This document shows positions 36,378-49,323 of a DNA stretch of 64,000 nt, in pieces. The first letter of the stretch is position 1, and the number at the start of each line of letters is the position of its first letter. Made by a program: the position numbers and the translations under genes. Source of the DNA: Deltaproteobacteria bacterium YD0425bin51 (GTDB lineage Bacteria; Desulfobacterota; Desulfobacteria; Desulfobacterales; YD0425bin51); assembly GCA_002753225.1 (NCBI GenBank), contig PDZS01000005.1, positions 102,514-166,513 on the forward strand. Direction: 5' to 3'. Below the pieces are notes generated by a model, which saw only the letters and a program-made list of their open reading frames with translations, ran no database searches and had not been told where the DNA came from.

Positions 36378-37976
36378 ATGGCAATAAGAAGCGGTAGATG
36401 TACTAAATTTGGTGAATGCAGCCTAGCTGACAATAAAATGCAGCAGTCAGTTCCTGAAGGTTCAGACATCTTATGCCAAGAATGTGGAGGCAGATTAGTT
36501 CTTAGTTCTGATTCTAAAAGTTCTAATGGAATTATACTGCTTTTAGTAATTATCTTGGCACTGGGAGGAATTGTTTTTGGCGCAATAAAAATTTTTAGCA
36601 GTAAAAAATCAACAGTGTCACAACCTGTTGCTGTTTCAACTATTATTGCAACAACTACTATTCCAGCGCCTCAATCCGCTCCCCCTCCTAAAGTAGAACA
36701 AAAAGAGGAAATCATTTTAAGGCTTCATGGATCAGAGACAATTGGCGGTAATATGGCAATAGAACTTGCTGATGCCTTTCTTGCAAAAGAAGGTGGGACA
36801 AACATTCAGAAAGTTTTAACTGATGACCCTAAACAAAGATATATTAAAGCCTCTTTTGGAGATAAGATAAAGGTAATAGAGATTAAATTTTATGGTTCAA
36901 GTACAGCTTTTACAGATATTTTAGAGCAAAAAGCAGATATTGGAATGGCATCAAGAAGAGTTAAAGAAAAAGAAATAGCAGAGTTAAAGAATGCAGGGAT
37001 CGGCGATATGGTTTCTCCAGAATGCGAATATGTCATTGCAATGGATGCAGTTGCTGTTCTTGTTAATAGAGTAAATCCTGTAAAATCTCTCACTAAAGCT
37101 CAGTTACTTGATATATTTTCAGGAAAAATTACAGATTGGGAACAAGTTAAAGGAACACAGGGTAAAATAAAACTCTATGCCAGAGATAAAAAAGCTGGAG
37201 CTTATGAAATCTTTGCATCTTCCATTATGAAAGATGTCCCTTTTGCAGCTAGTACAGAAATCATACCAGACAGCTCTGTTCTTTCTGATAAAGTAGCAGG
37301 AGATCCTATGGCTATTGGCTTTGCTGGACTTCCATTCGTAAGATCGGCTCGAGCATTAGAAATAGCTGATACTGGTGCAATTTCAAGACTTCCTACTCCT
37401 TTTAACATTGCAAGAGAAGATTATCTTCTTTCAAGAAGGCTCTATTTATATACTCAACAGCTTCCAAAAAATCCTTTTACCCTGAAATTTATAGATTTTA
37501 CTCTTTCAAAGCAAGGGCAGGAAATTGTTCAAAAATCAGGCTTTGTTGATTTGACAATTATTCCTGAAAAAAAGGAAGTGGTACAAAAAGTTGTAAAAAA
37601 AGGATTTAAAGACAGATATGAAGAGATAACAGCAAATGCTCTTCAGCTTTCAACAAATTTCAGATTTGAGACAGGGAAAGATATACTGGATACAAAAGCT
37701 ACAAGAGATTTGGATCGTATTTCTGAAACTATGAATGAACCAGAAAACAGAAATAAAAGTTTTTATCTTTTGGGTTTTGCAGATAATAGGGGAAAAGAGC
37801 AGACAAATATTTTGCTTTCTAGATCAAGGGCATTGACTGTTTCAGAAGAATTAAAAAAGCGGGGGCTTATTGGAAAAATAGTTGAAGGGTTTGGCTCAAA
37901 AAGACCTGTAGCTTCAAATGATAATGAAGAAGGTCGAGAGAAAAACCGCCGCGTTGAGATATGGATTGATAATTAA
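36378..37976 (+). CDS. zinc ribbon-membrane anchor-PstS-like binding domain-OmpA fusion
   Basis: In order: a cytoplasmic zinc ribbon (C8, C14, C33, C36), a membrane segment (about 52-72, IILLLVIILALGGIVFGAI), a Pro/Thr-rich linker, a phosphate-binding-protein-like domain (about 115-385; LHGSETIGGNMAIELADAF, ADIGMASRRVKEKEIAEL) and an OmpA peptidoglycan-binding domain (about 410-532; FADNRGKEQTNILLSRSRAL, then NRRVEIWI). It would span the inner membrane, bind a ligand in the periplasm and grip the cell wall. Only 3 nt separate it from the tubulin-like gene, so it is the likely membrane partner. The ribbon is well placed to contact cytoplasmic proteins. Confidence 0.87.
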   Translation: MAIRSGRCTKFGECSLADNKMQQSVPEGSDILCQECGGRLVLSSDSKSSNGIILLLVIILALGGIVFGAIKIFSSKKSTVSQPVAVSTIIATTTIPAPQSAPPPKVEQKEEIILRLHGSETIGGNMAIELADAFLAKEGGTNIQKVLTDDPKQRYIKASFGDKIKVIEIKFYGSSTAFTDILEQKADIGMASRRVKEKEIAELKNAGIGDMVSPECEYVIAMDAVAVLVNRVNPVKSLTKAQLLDIFSGKITDWEQVKGTQGKIKLYARDKKAGAYEIFASSIMKDVPFAASTEIIPDSSVLSDKVAGDPMAIGFAGLPFVRSARALEIADTGAISRLPTPFNIAREDYLLSRRLYLYTQQLPKNPFTLKFIDFTLSKQGQEIVQKSGFVDLTIIPEKKEVVQKVVKKGFKDRYEEITANALQLSTNFRFETGKDILDTKATRDLDRISETMNEPENRNKSFYLLGFADNRGKEQTNILLSRSRALTVSEELKKRGLIGKIVEGFGSKRPVASNDNEEGREKNRRVEIWIDN

Positions 37977-37984
37977 TACTAAAA

Positions 37985-38020
37985 ATGGTGTAGAGACGCA
38001 CGGCTGTGCGTCTCTACCAT
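37985..38020. terminator. strong palindrome acting as bidirectional terminator; dispersed-repeat type
   Basis: TAGAGACGCAC pairs perfectly with GTGCGTCTCTA around a GGCT loop (37991-38016). ATGG/CCAT flanks extend the stem, with a 2-nt bulge on the left. It lies between the convergent ends of the PstS-OmpA gene (stop at 37976) and the pyruvate oxidoreductase gene (stop at 38025). The same GTAGAGACGCAC palindrome is, as far as I recall, a dispersed repeat in several bacterial lineages, so it may be a REP-like unit serving as terminator. Confidence 0.7.
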
Positions 38021-38024
38021 AAAA

Positions 38025-41558
<3,534 letters not shown>

Positions 41559-41570
41559 TTAACTCCTTTG

Positions 41571-43178
41571 TTATTTAATATTTTCATAAAAATCGTTACC
41601 CTTATCATCAATAATGATAAATGCAGGGAAGTCTTTTACTGTAAGCATAAAAATAGCTTCCATACCAAGTTCAATGTAAGCTATGGGTTCAATTTCAGTT
41701 ATATATTCTTTTCCAAATAGGGCTGCTGTTCCACCAATTGAGCCTAAATAAAATCCGCCAAATTTTTTGCATGCCTCTGAAACATCTTTGGTTCTATTCC
41801 CTTTTGCAAGCATGATAAGAGATGCGCCATGCTTTTGAAATTCCGGGACATAAGCATCCATTCGCCCTGCAGTTGTAGGACCAAGCGCTCCGCACTGATA
41901 TCCTTCTGGAGTTTTAGCAGGACCTGCGTAATAAATTATATGATTTTTAAAATAATCAGGGAGTTCTTCCCCATTATTTAATTTTTCTTTAAGTTTAGCA
42001 TGTGCAATATCTCGGGCAACAATAATTTTGCCATTCAAAAGAACACGAGTTCCAACAGGATATTTAGATAGGTTTTCTCTTATGGTAGTCATAGGTTGAT
42101 TTAAATCAATATAGATAGCATCTATAGCATCATTTTTTATATCAGGCAAAAAATTTTCAGGATTTTTTTCTAATTTTTCTAAAAAAATCCCATCTTTTGT
42201 TATTTTTCCTTTAATATTCCGATCTGCGCTGCAGCTTACTCCAAGACCAATGGGACATGATGCGCCATGCCTTGGTAATCTTACTACACGAATATCATGA
42301 CAAAAATATTTCCCTCCAAATTGTGCACCTAACTTTAATCCACGAGATATATTAATTAGTTTATTCTCAAGTTCCAAATCTCTAAATGCCCTTCCTGTTC
42401 TGTCACCTTTTGTTGGAAGGTTATCAAGGTAACCAGTTGATGCCAGTTTCACAGTTTTTAAAGTTTCTTCAGGAGAAGTTCCTCCAACGACAAATGCAAG
42501 ATGATAAGGAGGACAGGCGGATGTTCCAATTAGCTTCATTTTACTTTCCATAAAAGGTACAAGTTTACCCGGAGATAAAGTTGCTTTGGTTTCTTGAAAT
42601 AGAAAGGTTTTATTAGCAGATCCTCCCCCCTTTGCAATAAAAAGAAACTCATAGCTTGATCCTGCTGTTGCATAAATGTCTATTTGAGCGGGCAGATTAC
42701 ATCCTGTATTTATTTCTTCATACATTGTTATTGGAGAGTTTTGTGAATATCTAAGATTTAATTTTGTATAAGCTTCAAATATTCCTTTAGATATTGCTTC
42801 TTTATCTGAAAAATTAGTCCAAACTTGCCCCCCTTTTTTTGCAATAACTATTGCTGTCCCTGTATCTTGACACATTGGAAAAATTTTATCTTTTGCAATA
42901 ACAGCATTTTTTAACATTGAAAGGGCCACAAATTTATCATTTTCAGAGCTTTCAGGATCATCTAAAATTTTTTTTAAATATTCTATATGAGTTGTTCTAT
43001 AAAGATGTGAAACATCTTCAAATGCTTGATAAGATAGATGAGATAAGGCTTCACTTGATACTTTTATTATTGGGATGCCTTCAAATTCTGATTGAGTAAC
43101 ATAATTATTCGTGAGAAGAGTGTATTGGGTTTTATCTTCTCCTAATTGGATAATGTCTTCATAAAAGAAATCAGTCAT
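41571..43178 (-). CDS. fumA: fumarate hydratase class I (Fe-S)
   Basis: The two halves (alpha and beta) are in one chain of 535 residues, as in E. coli FumA/FumB. Iron-sulfur ligands appear in [17 protein letters not shown] and [16 protein letters not shown], and the beta half has [20 protein letters not shown]. It interconverts fumarate and malate and is oxygen-sensitive. I place the start at the ATG at 43178, which has AAGGAG 7 nt upstream; an in-frame ATG 27 nt earlier lacks a ribosome site. The gene leads the fumarase/PFOR operon. Confidence 0.95.
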   Translation of the reverse strand: MTDFFYEDIIQLGEDKTQYTLLTNNYVTQSEFEGIPIIKVSSEALSHLSYQAFEDVSHLYRTTHIEYLKKILDDPESSENDKFVALSMLKNAVIAKDKIFPMCQDTGTAIVIAKKGGQVWTNFSDKEAISKGIFEAYTKLNLRYSQNSPITMYEEINTGCNLPAQIDIYATAGSSYEFLFIAKGGGSANKTFLFQETKATLSPGKLVPFMESKMKLIGTSACPPYHLAFVVGGTSPEETLKTVKLASTGYLDNLPTKGDRTGRAFRDLELENKLINISRGLKLGAQFGGKYFCHDIRVVRLPRHGASCPIGLGVSCSADRNIKGKITKDGIFLEKLEKNPENFLPDIKNDAIDAIYIDLNQPMTTIRENLSKYPVGTRVLLNGKIIVARDIAHAKLKEKLNNGEELPDYFKNHIIYYAGPAKTPEGYQCGALGPTTAGRMDAYVPEFQKHGASLIMLAKGNRTKDVSEACKKFGGFYLGSIGGTAALFGKEYITEIEPIAYIELGMEAIFMLTVKDFPAFIIIDDKGNDFYENIK

Positions 43179-43204
43179 TATTAATCTCCTTGGATTGGGT
43201 ATCA

Positions 43205-43210
43205 ATTATA
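43205..43210 (-). promoter_or_regulatory. -10 hexamer for the fumarase/PFOR operon
   Basis: On the minus strand this is TATAAT, a perfect consensus, giving a leader of about 20 nt with AAGGAG before the fumarase ATG. The -35 position 17 nt upstream (GCTATA) is poor, which would fit an activator-dependent promoter. The dyad at 43219-43251 lies just upstream. Confidence 0.4.
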
Positions 43211-43218
43211 ATCCTTTG

Positions 43219-43251
43219 ATAATTGCATATAGCTACATTAAATGCAATTAT
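43219..43251. promoter_or_regulatory. 10-bp perfect dyad, candidate operator of the fumarase/PFOR operon
   Basis: ATAATTGCAT and ATGCAATTAT form perfect 10-bp arms separated by 13 nt, centred near 43235. That is about 37 nt upstream of the inferred transcription start of the fumarase gene, where an activator or repressor would bind. The spacing between arm centres (23 nt) is about two helical turns, suiting a dimeric regulator. Its identity is unknown. Confidence 0.45.
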
Positions 43252-43341
43252 TTATTGTTTTATAATGGAAATACTGATTGATAATGGTAAAAGAAATTAG
43301 TATTGTAGTTTATTTTTTAAAAAATTTTAATAAATAATGCT

Positions 43342-43450
43342 ATAAGTAACCGACCACAAGTTTTCCTGGATTCCCACTTTCTTTGGAATGACGTCATTCC
43401 CGCGAAGGCGGGAATCCATTTTGCAGAAAAACTTGTGGACGGTTACTTAT
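43342..43450. repeat. MITE-like inverted-repeat element, copy 1 (109 bp)
   Basis: The ends are near-perfect 23-bp inverted repeats: ATAAGTAACCG, a mismatch, then CCACAAGTTTT on the left, mirrored on the right. Inside lies a smaller palindrome, ATTCCCGCGAAGGCGGGAAT. No coding capacity is present beyond the spurious Pro-Arg-Arg-Arg-Glu-Ser peptide that this repeat type often creates. It occupies the region between the divergent fumarase and efflux-adaptor genes and ends 15 nt before the latter's start. A shorter copy lies at 49241. Confidence 0.8.
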
Positions 43451-43465
43451 TTTCAGGGAGAAAAA

Positions 43466-44548
43466 GTGGGAAAAATAAAAATTTATTTTTTGATAATAAT
43501 TTTTTTTAGCTTATGTTTTATTGCTTGTAAAAAAGAAGAAAAAAAAGAAACCAGCACGAGAAAAGAAAACATTACAAATGTCCGCGTATGGACCGTTGAA
43601 AAAAAGATATTAAAACCTTTTGTCCAAGCTATTGGCACTTTAAAACCCTATGAGGAAGTTATTGTAAGCTCTGAAATTGATGGACTATTAAAAAAGATAG
43701 AGGTTGAAGAAGCCTCTAAAGTAAATAAAGGTATGCTCCTTGCTGAAATCAATGAAACTGATTACAGCCTTGATGAAAAGAGGGCTCAGGCTGCATTAAA
43801 ACAAGCAGAAGCAAATCTTATTAATATAAAGCTCGATTATAGCCGAAAAGAATCTTTATATAAAGAAAAATTAGCGACAAAACAGCAGTTTGATGATGTT
43901 TCAGCAAGGCTGTCTATTGCAGAAGCTGAAATAGAAAGAGCCAAAGCGACTCTTTCCCTTTCCCAGGAAAGGCTTTTAAAGACAAAAATATATTCTCCCT
44001 TAGATGGAGTAATTAGAGAAAAAAAAGTTACAAAAGGAGGCTTTGTAAGAGCTAGTTCTCCTCTTGTAGTTATAATTCAAATTAATCCAATTAAACTTTT
44101 ATTCAGCGTATCTGAAAAAGATGTAGGGAGCTTGAAGGAAGGTCAAATAGTTCAATTTGAAGTTGAAGCTTTTGCAGGCAAAATTTTTACAGGTAAATTA
44201 AAAACTATTTATCCTAGTTTAGATGAAAGGACTAGAACTCTTCAGGCTGAAGCTGTTATTCAAAATGAAGATGGATTTCTTAAACCGGGCTTTTTCGCTA
44301 AAATTGCCCTGTTTACAAGTTCTCCAAAAGAAGCTGTTGTTGTACCTATAACATCTATTTTATATGAAAATTCGTCAGTTAAAGTTTTTATAGTCCAAGG
44401 GAATATAGCAAAAGAGAAATTTATAAAAATCGGGGCAAAATATGATGATTTTATGGAAGTTACAAGTGGCCTTGCTGGGGGAGAACAGCTTATTGTTGTT
44501 GGGCAGAATTATATAACAGAAGGATCACAAATAAATGTTAATCGCTGA
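43466..44548 (+). CDS. RND efflux periplasmic adaptor (membrane fusion) lipoprotein
   Basis: I place the start at the GTG at 43466, with AGGGAG 5 nt before it; an upstream in-frame ATG (43388) lies inside the repeat and is rejected. The signal ends FSLCFIACKK, a lipobox-like site, so the protein is probably a lipoprotein. The adaptor order follows: a barrel-sandwich half (EEVIVSSEIDGLLKKIEVEE), an alpha-hairpin (ALKQAEANLINIKLDYSRKE), the second lipoyl half (KIYSPLDGVIREKKVTKGG) and a beta-barrel. It links the inner-membrane pump to an outer-membrane channel; no TolC-type gene is seen here. It overlaps the pump gene by 14 nt. Confidence 0.92.
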   Translation: MGKIKIYFLIIIFFSLCFIACKKEEKKETSTRKENITNVRVWTVEKKILKPFVQAIGTLKPYEEVIVSSEIDGLLKKIEVEEASKVNKGMLLAEINETDYSLDEKRAQAALKQAEANLINIKLDYSRKESLYKEKLATKQQFDDVSARLSIAEAEIERAKATLSLSQERLLKTKIYSPLDGVIREKKVTKGGFVRASSPLVVIIQINPIKLLFSVSEKDVGSLKEGQIVQFEVEAFAGKIFTGKLKTIYPSLDERTRTLQAEAVIQNEDGFLKPGFFAKIALFTSSPKEAVVVPITSILYENSSVKVFIVQGNIAKEKFIKIGAKYDDFMEVTSGLAGGEQLIVVGQNYITEGSQINVNR

Positions 44549-47500
44549 TGTATCAATTAAACGTCCTGTTTTTGCTACAATGTTTATAGCAGCTATTGTA
44601 ATATTAGGGCTTATCAGCTATCCTGATATAGGCGTTGAGCTCTTTCCTAAAGTGGATTTTCCTATAGTAAATATTGCTACAAGGCTCCCTGGAGCTAGTC
44701 CCGAAATTATGGATATAGATGTTACAGACAAGATAGAAGACGCTTTGAATACAATCAATGGTGTTAAATCAATATCTTCCACGAGTCTAGAAGGAGCATC
44801 AAGTATAATTGTTGAGTTCGTTTTAGAAAGGGATATTGATTTAGCGGTTCAAGATGTTAGAGAAAAGATATCTACAGTAAGGAACCTGTTGCCTCAAGAC
44901 GTGTATGAACCAATAATTCAAAAGGTTGACCCTGATGCAAACCCTGTTCTATGGATAAACCTGGCAGGACAGAAATCTGTCCGAGATTTATCTACTTATG
45001 CAGACGAGGTTTTAAAAGGGCAACTGCAAAAAATAACCGGGGTTGGATCTATTAGAATGTCAGGATTGAGGCTCAGGCAAGTTAGGATATGGCTAGATTC
45101 TGATAAATTGAGAGCATATGAAATAGCTGCAACAGATGTTTTAATGGCACTTCGGGCAGAAAACATAGAATTGCCTGGTGGGAGAATTGAAAGTGCTACC
45201 AAAGAGTACTCAGTAAAGATTAAAGGGGAACTTCAAAATATATCTGATTTTAATAACCTTATTGTTGCCTACTTTAAAGGTGTGCCTATAAGACTTAAAG
45301 ATATTGGAAAAGTTGAAGACGGAATGGAGGAAAGACGATCTTTTTCAAGGTTTAATGGAGTTCCATGCATTGGTATAGGAATACAAAAACAATCTGGAAC
45401 AAATACTGTTGAGGTAATAAGCCGTGTAAAAAAAGAATTAGAAAAAATAAATAAGACACTTCCTCCAGGGATGAATTTAAATATTGCCTTTGACCAATCA
45501 ACCTTTATAGTAAGATCAATAAAGGAAGTTCAAAATCATTTGATTATAGGAGGTTTACTTGCAGTTTTTGCTGTTTTTATATTTTTAAGAAATATACGAA
45601 CAACTTTGATAAGCGCATTGGCACTTCCTGTATCTGTTATTTCAACTTTTGGCTTGATTAAATTTTTTGATTTTAGCTTCAATAACATGACTATGTTAGC
45701 CCTTACACTATCAATTGGTATTCTAATTGATGATGCTATAATTGTTATTGAAAATATTTACCGCCATATTGAAGAAGGGATGGACCCTAAGGAAGCTGCA
45801 TCTTTTGGTACATCTGAAATAGGTCTTGCTGTTATGGCAACAACTTTAGCAATTGTTGTTATTTTTCTTCCAGTTGCCTTTATGAAGGGGATTATAGGAA
45901 GGTTTTTTCTTTCATTTGCTTTAACAGTTGTATTTGCTGTTATTGTATCCATGATAGTATCGTTTACTTTAACACCTATGCTATCTTCTATATTTTTAAA
46001 ACATAAAAAAGAATCTCAAAAGAAAAGTTTGTTTGAGGCAGGATATAAAAAAGTAGAAAATGTTTACAGGAAGATTTTAGGATTTTCATTAAGACATAGG
46101 GGATTAGTATTAATAGCTACAATTATTCTTTTCATGTATAGTATGTATATTACAAAATATATAGGGAAAGAATTTGTGCCTCCAGAAGATCAGAGCCAAT
46201 TTGTAGTTCGTGTGGAATCTCCTATAGACTATTCAGTTGAAAAGGCTGACGAAATGTTTAAGCAGGCAGAGGCTATGGTAATGAAAATTCCTGAGGTAAA
46301 AACAGTTTTTTATTCTCAGGGTTTTGGTGCAGGCGGTTCATCTCAAATAAATAAAGCAGTAATGTTTACAGGACTAATTCCAAAATATAATAGAAAAAAG
46401 AGCCAGGAAAATATAAAAGCAGAAATCAGGCAAATGATTAAACTAATTCCTGGACTTAAAGGGACAGTAGAAGATGTCTCTTTAATAGGGGGTGGAATTA
46501 GAAATGTCCCGATTCAATATGTAATTAGTGGTGGGGACCTTGATGCATTAAGGAGTTATACTAAAGATATTACTGCTCAATTTGCTAAACTTCCTGGTAT
46601 TGTTGATGTTGACACATCAATTGAGGCAGGAAAACCAGAATTAAAAGTGTATATTGACAGAGATAAATCTGCTGATTTAGGAATAAATGTAGCTGCCATT
46701 GCAGAAGCAATAAATGCATTGATTAGCGGAGATACAGAGGTTACAAAGTTTAAGGATGAATCTAAAGGGAGAAGATATGATGTAAAGGTTCGCCTAGATA
46801 AAAAAGATAGAACTAACCCTGATGATATTTTGAGACTTTATGTAAGGGCAAGGGATGGGAGACTTATTGAACTTGCTAGCGTTGTTAAAATTCATGAAGG
46901 GGGTGGACCCACTACAATAAGCCGTATTGATCGTTTGCGTGCAATGATAGTTTTTGCTGGATTAGAAAAGAAACCAATGGGTCAAGCAATAACAGAGTTG
47001 AATGGCATATCCTCGCGTATTCTTCCTCCAGATTATAAAACAACATATAAAGGGATGGCAGAAACCATGGGAGAATCTTTCAAATATCTTGTTTTTGCAA
47101 TTTTTTTAGGCATTGTTATGGCTTATATGGTTTTAGCGTCTCAGTTTGAAAGCTTTATTCACCCTTTTACAGTTCTTCTTTCTATGCCACTTTCATTCAT
47201 TGGAGCTTTTGGAGCGCTTCTTATTACTAATAAAACCATAAGTATTTTTAGCTTTATTGGACTTATTTTGCTTATGGGTTTAGTTAAAAAAAATGCTATT
47301 CTTATTGTTGATTATACAAATACCCTTAGGGAAAGGGGGATGAATAGAAAGGAGGCTATTGTTGAAGCAGGAGCAGTAAGACTGAGACCAATTTTGATGA
47401 CAACTTTTGCAATGATATTTGGAATGCTTCCTGTAGCAATGGGTGTAGGAGAAGGATCAGAAACAAGATCCCCTATGGGAATTACAGTTATTGGGGGACT

Positions 47501-47594
47501 TTTGACTTCACTTTTTCTTACTTTAGTTGTTGTTCCATCAGCGTATGATCTATTTGATGATTGGATTCAAAAAATAAGAAAAGGGAGAAAGTAA
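44535..47594 (+). CDS. RND family efflux pump, inner-membrane permease (AcrB/HAE1 type)
   Basis: The 1019-residue length and twelve membrane segments match HAE1-type RND pumps. The start is [21 protein letters not shown]4 holds [17 protein letters not shown] with the proton-relay aspartate pair. Large periplasmic porter loops lie at about 35-330 and 550-860. The C-terminal half repeats the pattern ([18 protein letters not shown]). It exports hydrophobic compounds using the proton gradient, with the lipoprotein adaptor upstream. Its TAA overlaps the ATG of the SiaB-type kinase gene by one base, so pump and kinase are made together. Confidence 0.93.
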   Translation: MLIADVSIKRPVFATMFIAAIVILGLISYPDIGVELFPKVDFPIVNIATRLPGASPEIMDIDVTDKIEDALNTINGVKSISSTSLEGASSIIVEFVLERDIDLAVQDVREKISTVRNLLPQDVYEPIIQKVDPDANPVLWINLAGQKSVRDLSTYADEVLKGQLQKITGVGSIRMSGLRLRQVRIWLDSDKLRAYEIAATDVLMALRAENIELPGGRIESATKEYSVKIKGELQNISDFNNLIVAYFKGVPIRLKDIGKVEDGMEERRSFSRFNGVPCIGIGIQKQSGTNTVEVISRVKKELEKINKTLPPGMNLNIAFDQSTFIVRSIKEVQNHLIIGGLLAVFAVFIFLRNIRTTLISALALPVSVISTFGLIKFFDFSFNNMTMLALTLSIGILIDDAIIVIENIYRHIEEGMDPKEAASFGTSEIGLAVMATTLAIVVIFLPVAFMKGIIGRFFLSFALTVVFAVIVSMIVSFTLTPMLSSIFLKHKKESQKKSLFEAGYKKVENVYRKILGFSLRHRGLVLIATIILFMYSMYITKYIGKEFVPPEDQSQFVVRVESPIDYSVEKADEMFKQAEAMVMKIPEVKTVFYSQGFGAGGSSQINKAVMFTGLIPKYNRKKSQENIKAEIRQMIKLIPGLKGTVEDVSLIGGGIRNVPIQYVISGGDLDALRSYTKDITAQFAKLPGIVDVDTSIEAGKPELKVYIDRDKSADLGINVAAIAEAINALISGDTEVTKFKDESKGRRYDVKVRLDKKDRTNPDDILRLYVRARDGRLIELASVVKIHEGGGPTTISRIDRLRAMIVFAGLEKKPMGQAITELNGISSRILPPDYKTTYKGMAETMGESFKYLVFAIFLGIVMAYMVLASQFESFIHPFTVLLSMPLSFIGAFGALLITNKTISIFSFIGLILLMGLVKKNAILIVDYTNTLRERGMNRKEAIVEAGAVRLRPILMTTFAMIFGMLPVAMGVGEGSETRSPMGITVIGGLLTSLFLTLVVVPSAYDLFDDWIQKIRKGRK

Positions 47595-48148
47595 TGTTAG
47601 ATAGTCTTTATAAGTTCAAAAACCATTTGAACAAACAAGGTGTCTTTTTTTGTTTTAGCGGTCCTATTTCCCAAAGTCTTATGGTAGAAATTGGAGATAC
47701 TTTGGAACAAAAGATGCGTTTAGAAGAAGCTAGTCAATCTACAATAAGCGGGGTATTTTCCGTTGTAATAGAAGGAGTGCAAAATATTATTCATTATTCT
47801 GATGAAAAAGCTCCAGCTAGTATGCTTGGATTTAATGAAGGAGAATTTAGTGTCGGAATTGTTGCAATAGGTTACGAAGATGATCATTACTTTGTAACCT
47901 GTGGGAATATGATTAAAAACAATAAGATTTCGGCATTTCGTAATAGACTAATGAATTTACAAAATATGAATAAAGAGGAAATTAAAAGATTTTATAAAGA
48001 ACAAAGAAGAAAAGAAACTCAAGAAGGAAGCAAGGGCGCAGGTTTAGGGTTTATTGAACTTGCTAAAAGATCTATTAAACCTATTGATTTCAATTTTGAG
48101 AATATAGATAATGATTTTTCTTTCTTCTCCTTTGTAATTGTTATTTAA
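47594..48148 (+). CDS. SiaB-family protein kinase (DUF6272, GHKL fold)
   Basis: A 184-residue protein starting at the ATG within TAATG, with GGGAG upstream. GVFFCFSGPISQSLMVEIGD, VFSVVIEGVQNIIHYSD (N-box) and GSKGAGLGFIELAKRS (G-box) match the SiaB family, small GHKL kinases that phosphorylate SiaC. The SiaC- and SiaA-like genes lie about 24 kb away at 20797-23377, so the usual siaABC gene order is split. Being coupled to an efflux pump suggests a link between envelope stress or export and the switch, but another SiaC paralog elsewhere could be the real partner. Confidence 0.82.
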   Translation: MLDSLYKFKNHLNKQGVFFCFSGPISQSLMVEIGDTLEQKMRLEEASQSTISGVFSVVIEGVQNIIHYSDEKAPASMLGFNEGEFSVGIVAIGYEDDHYFVTCGNMIKNNKISAFRNRLMNLQNMNKEEIKRFYKEQRRKETQEGSKGAGLGFIELAKRSIKPIDFNFENIDNDFSFFSFVIVI

Positions 48149-48178
48149 CAAATTTGCTTATACTCGGAGGGAATTGCA

Positions 48179-49243
48179 ATGCAAATTACAATCAAAAAAG
48201 CTGAAACATTGAAACAGCGCCCAGATTCAAAAAAGCTTGGATTTGGGACATTTTTTACAGATCATATGTTTAATATGGACTATGAGAAAGGAAAAGGGTG
48301 GCATTCTCCAAGGATAGAACCCTATTCTTCAATCGAAATGGCTCCATCAACAATGGTTTTGCATTATGGGCAGGCAGTTTTTGAAGGTCTTAAAGCGTTT
48401 AGGACAGAATCTGGGAAAATTCAACTTTTTAGGCCAAAAGATAATTTAAAAAGGATGAATCGTTCTTCTAAACTACTTTGTATCCCAGCAATAGATGAAA
48501 AATTTGTTTTAGATGCTTTAAAAGAGTTAATTAAAATAGAAAAGGATTGGGTTCCAGATGAACCAGGCACGTCCTTATATATACGTCCAACTATCATTGC
48601 AACAGACCCTTTTTTAGGTGTTAGAGCATCTTATACTTATAGGTTTTTTATTATTCTTTGCCCTGTTGGTGCTTACTATGCCGAAGGATTTAATCCTGTA
48701 AAGATATGGGTTACAAAAGAACATGTCAGAGCAGTTAGGGGAGGAATAGGTGAAGCAAAAACTCCCGGTAATTATGCAGCAAGCTTATATGCTGCAGAAG
48801 ATGCTCATGAGAAGGGATATACTCAGGTTTTATGGCTTGATGGAGTTTTGCAAAAATATGTTGAGGAAGTTGGCTCAATGAACATTTTCTTTGTTATAAA
48901 CGGGGAGATTATAACTCCAATGCTAAATGGAAGCATTCTTCCAGGTATAACAAGAGACTCAGTCATATCCCTTGCAAAACAATGGAAAATACCAGTAAGT
49001 GAACGTAGAATAAGCATAGAAGAAGTTTTTTCAGCACATGAAAACGGTAAATTAGAAGAAGTTTTTGGAACAGGTACTGCTGCTGTAATTTCTCCTGTAG
49101 GTGAAATCAAATACACTGATAAAATTTTATCTATCAATTCAGGTAAGGTTGGAGTTCTTTCCCAAAAGTTTTTTAACGCTTTAACAGATATTCAATATGG
49201 GAAAATACAGGATTCAGCAGGATGGATTGAAGTAGTATTATAA
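48179..49243 (+). CDS. ilvE: branched-chain amino acid aminotransferase
   Basis: A 354-residue class IV PLP aminotransferase of the BCAT type. Motifs include HYGQAVFEGLKAFRTE, LYIRPTIIATDPFLGV and GGIGEAKTPGNYAAS with the PLP lysine. QVLWLDGVLQKYVEEVGSMN and FGTGTAAVISPVG are the PLP-phosphate sites. It performs the last step of leucine, isoleucine and valine synthesis in the cytoplasm. GGAGGG precedes the ATG. Its TAA stop forms the first three bases of the repeat at 49241, so the reading frame runs to the very edge of that element. Confidence 0.95.
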   Translation: MQITIKKAETLKQRPDSKKLGFGTFFTDHMFNMDYEKGKGWHSPRIEPYSSIEMAPSTMVLHYGQAVFEGLKAFRTESGKIQLFRPKDNLKRMNRSSKLLCIPAIDEKFVLDALKELIKIEKDWVPDEPGTSLYIRPTIIATDPFLGVRASYTYRFFIILCPVGAYYAEGFNPVKIWVTKEHVRAVRGGIGEAKTPGNYAASLYAAEDAHEKGYTQVLWLDGVLQKYVEEVGSMNIFFVINGEIITPMLNGSILPGITRDSVISLAKQWKIPVSERRISIEEVFSAHENGKLEEVFGTGTAAVISPVGEIKYTDKILSINSGKVGVLSQKFFNALTDIQYGKIQDSAGWIEVVL

Positions 49244-49321
49244 GTAACCGTACACAAGTTATTTTGCAAAATGGATTCCCGCGAAAGTGGGAATCCAGAA
49301 AAACTGGTGGCCGGTTACTTA
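49241..49321. repeat. MITE-like inverted-repeat element, copy 2 (81 bp)
   Basis: The ends TAAGTAACCG and CGGTTACTTA are the same inverted repeats as in the 43342 copy, and the core palindrome GGATTCCCGCGAAAGTGGGAATCC is also shared. The middle is shorter and the inner arms have more mismatches. It lies between the convergent aminotransferase and lytic transglycosylase genes and probably acts as a terminator. Its first bases provide the aminotransferase stop codon. Confidence 0.78.
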
Positions 49322-49323
49322 GA

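Noticed and set aside
43388..43465. N-terminal extension of the efflux adaptor starting at an ATG within the repeat (Thr-Ser-Phe-Pro-Arg-Arg-Arg-Glu-Ser peptide)
   Set aside because: The peptide is encoded by the palindromic repeat; a GTG at 43466 with AGGGAG gives a proper lipoprotein signal.
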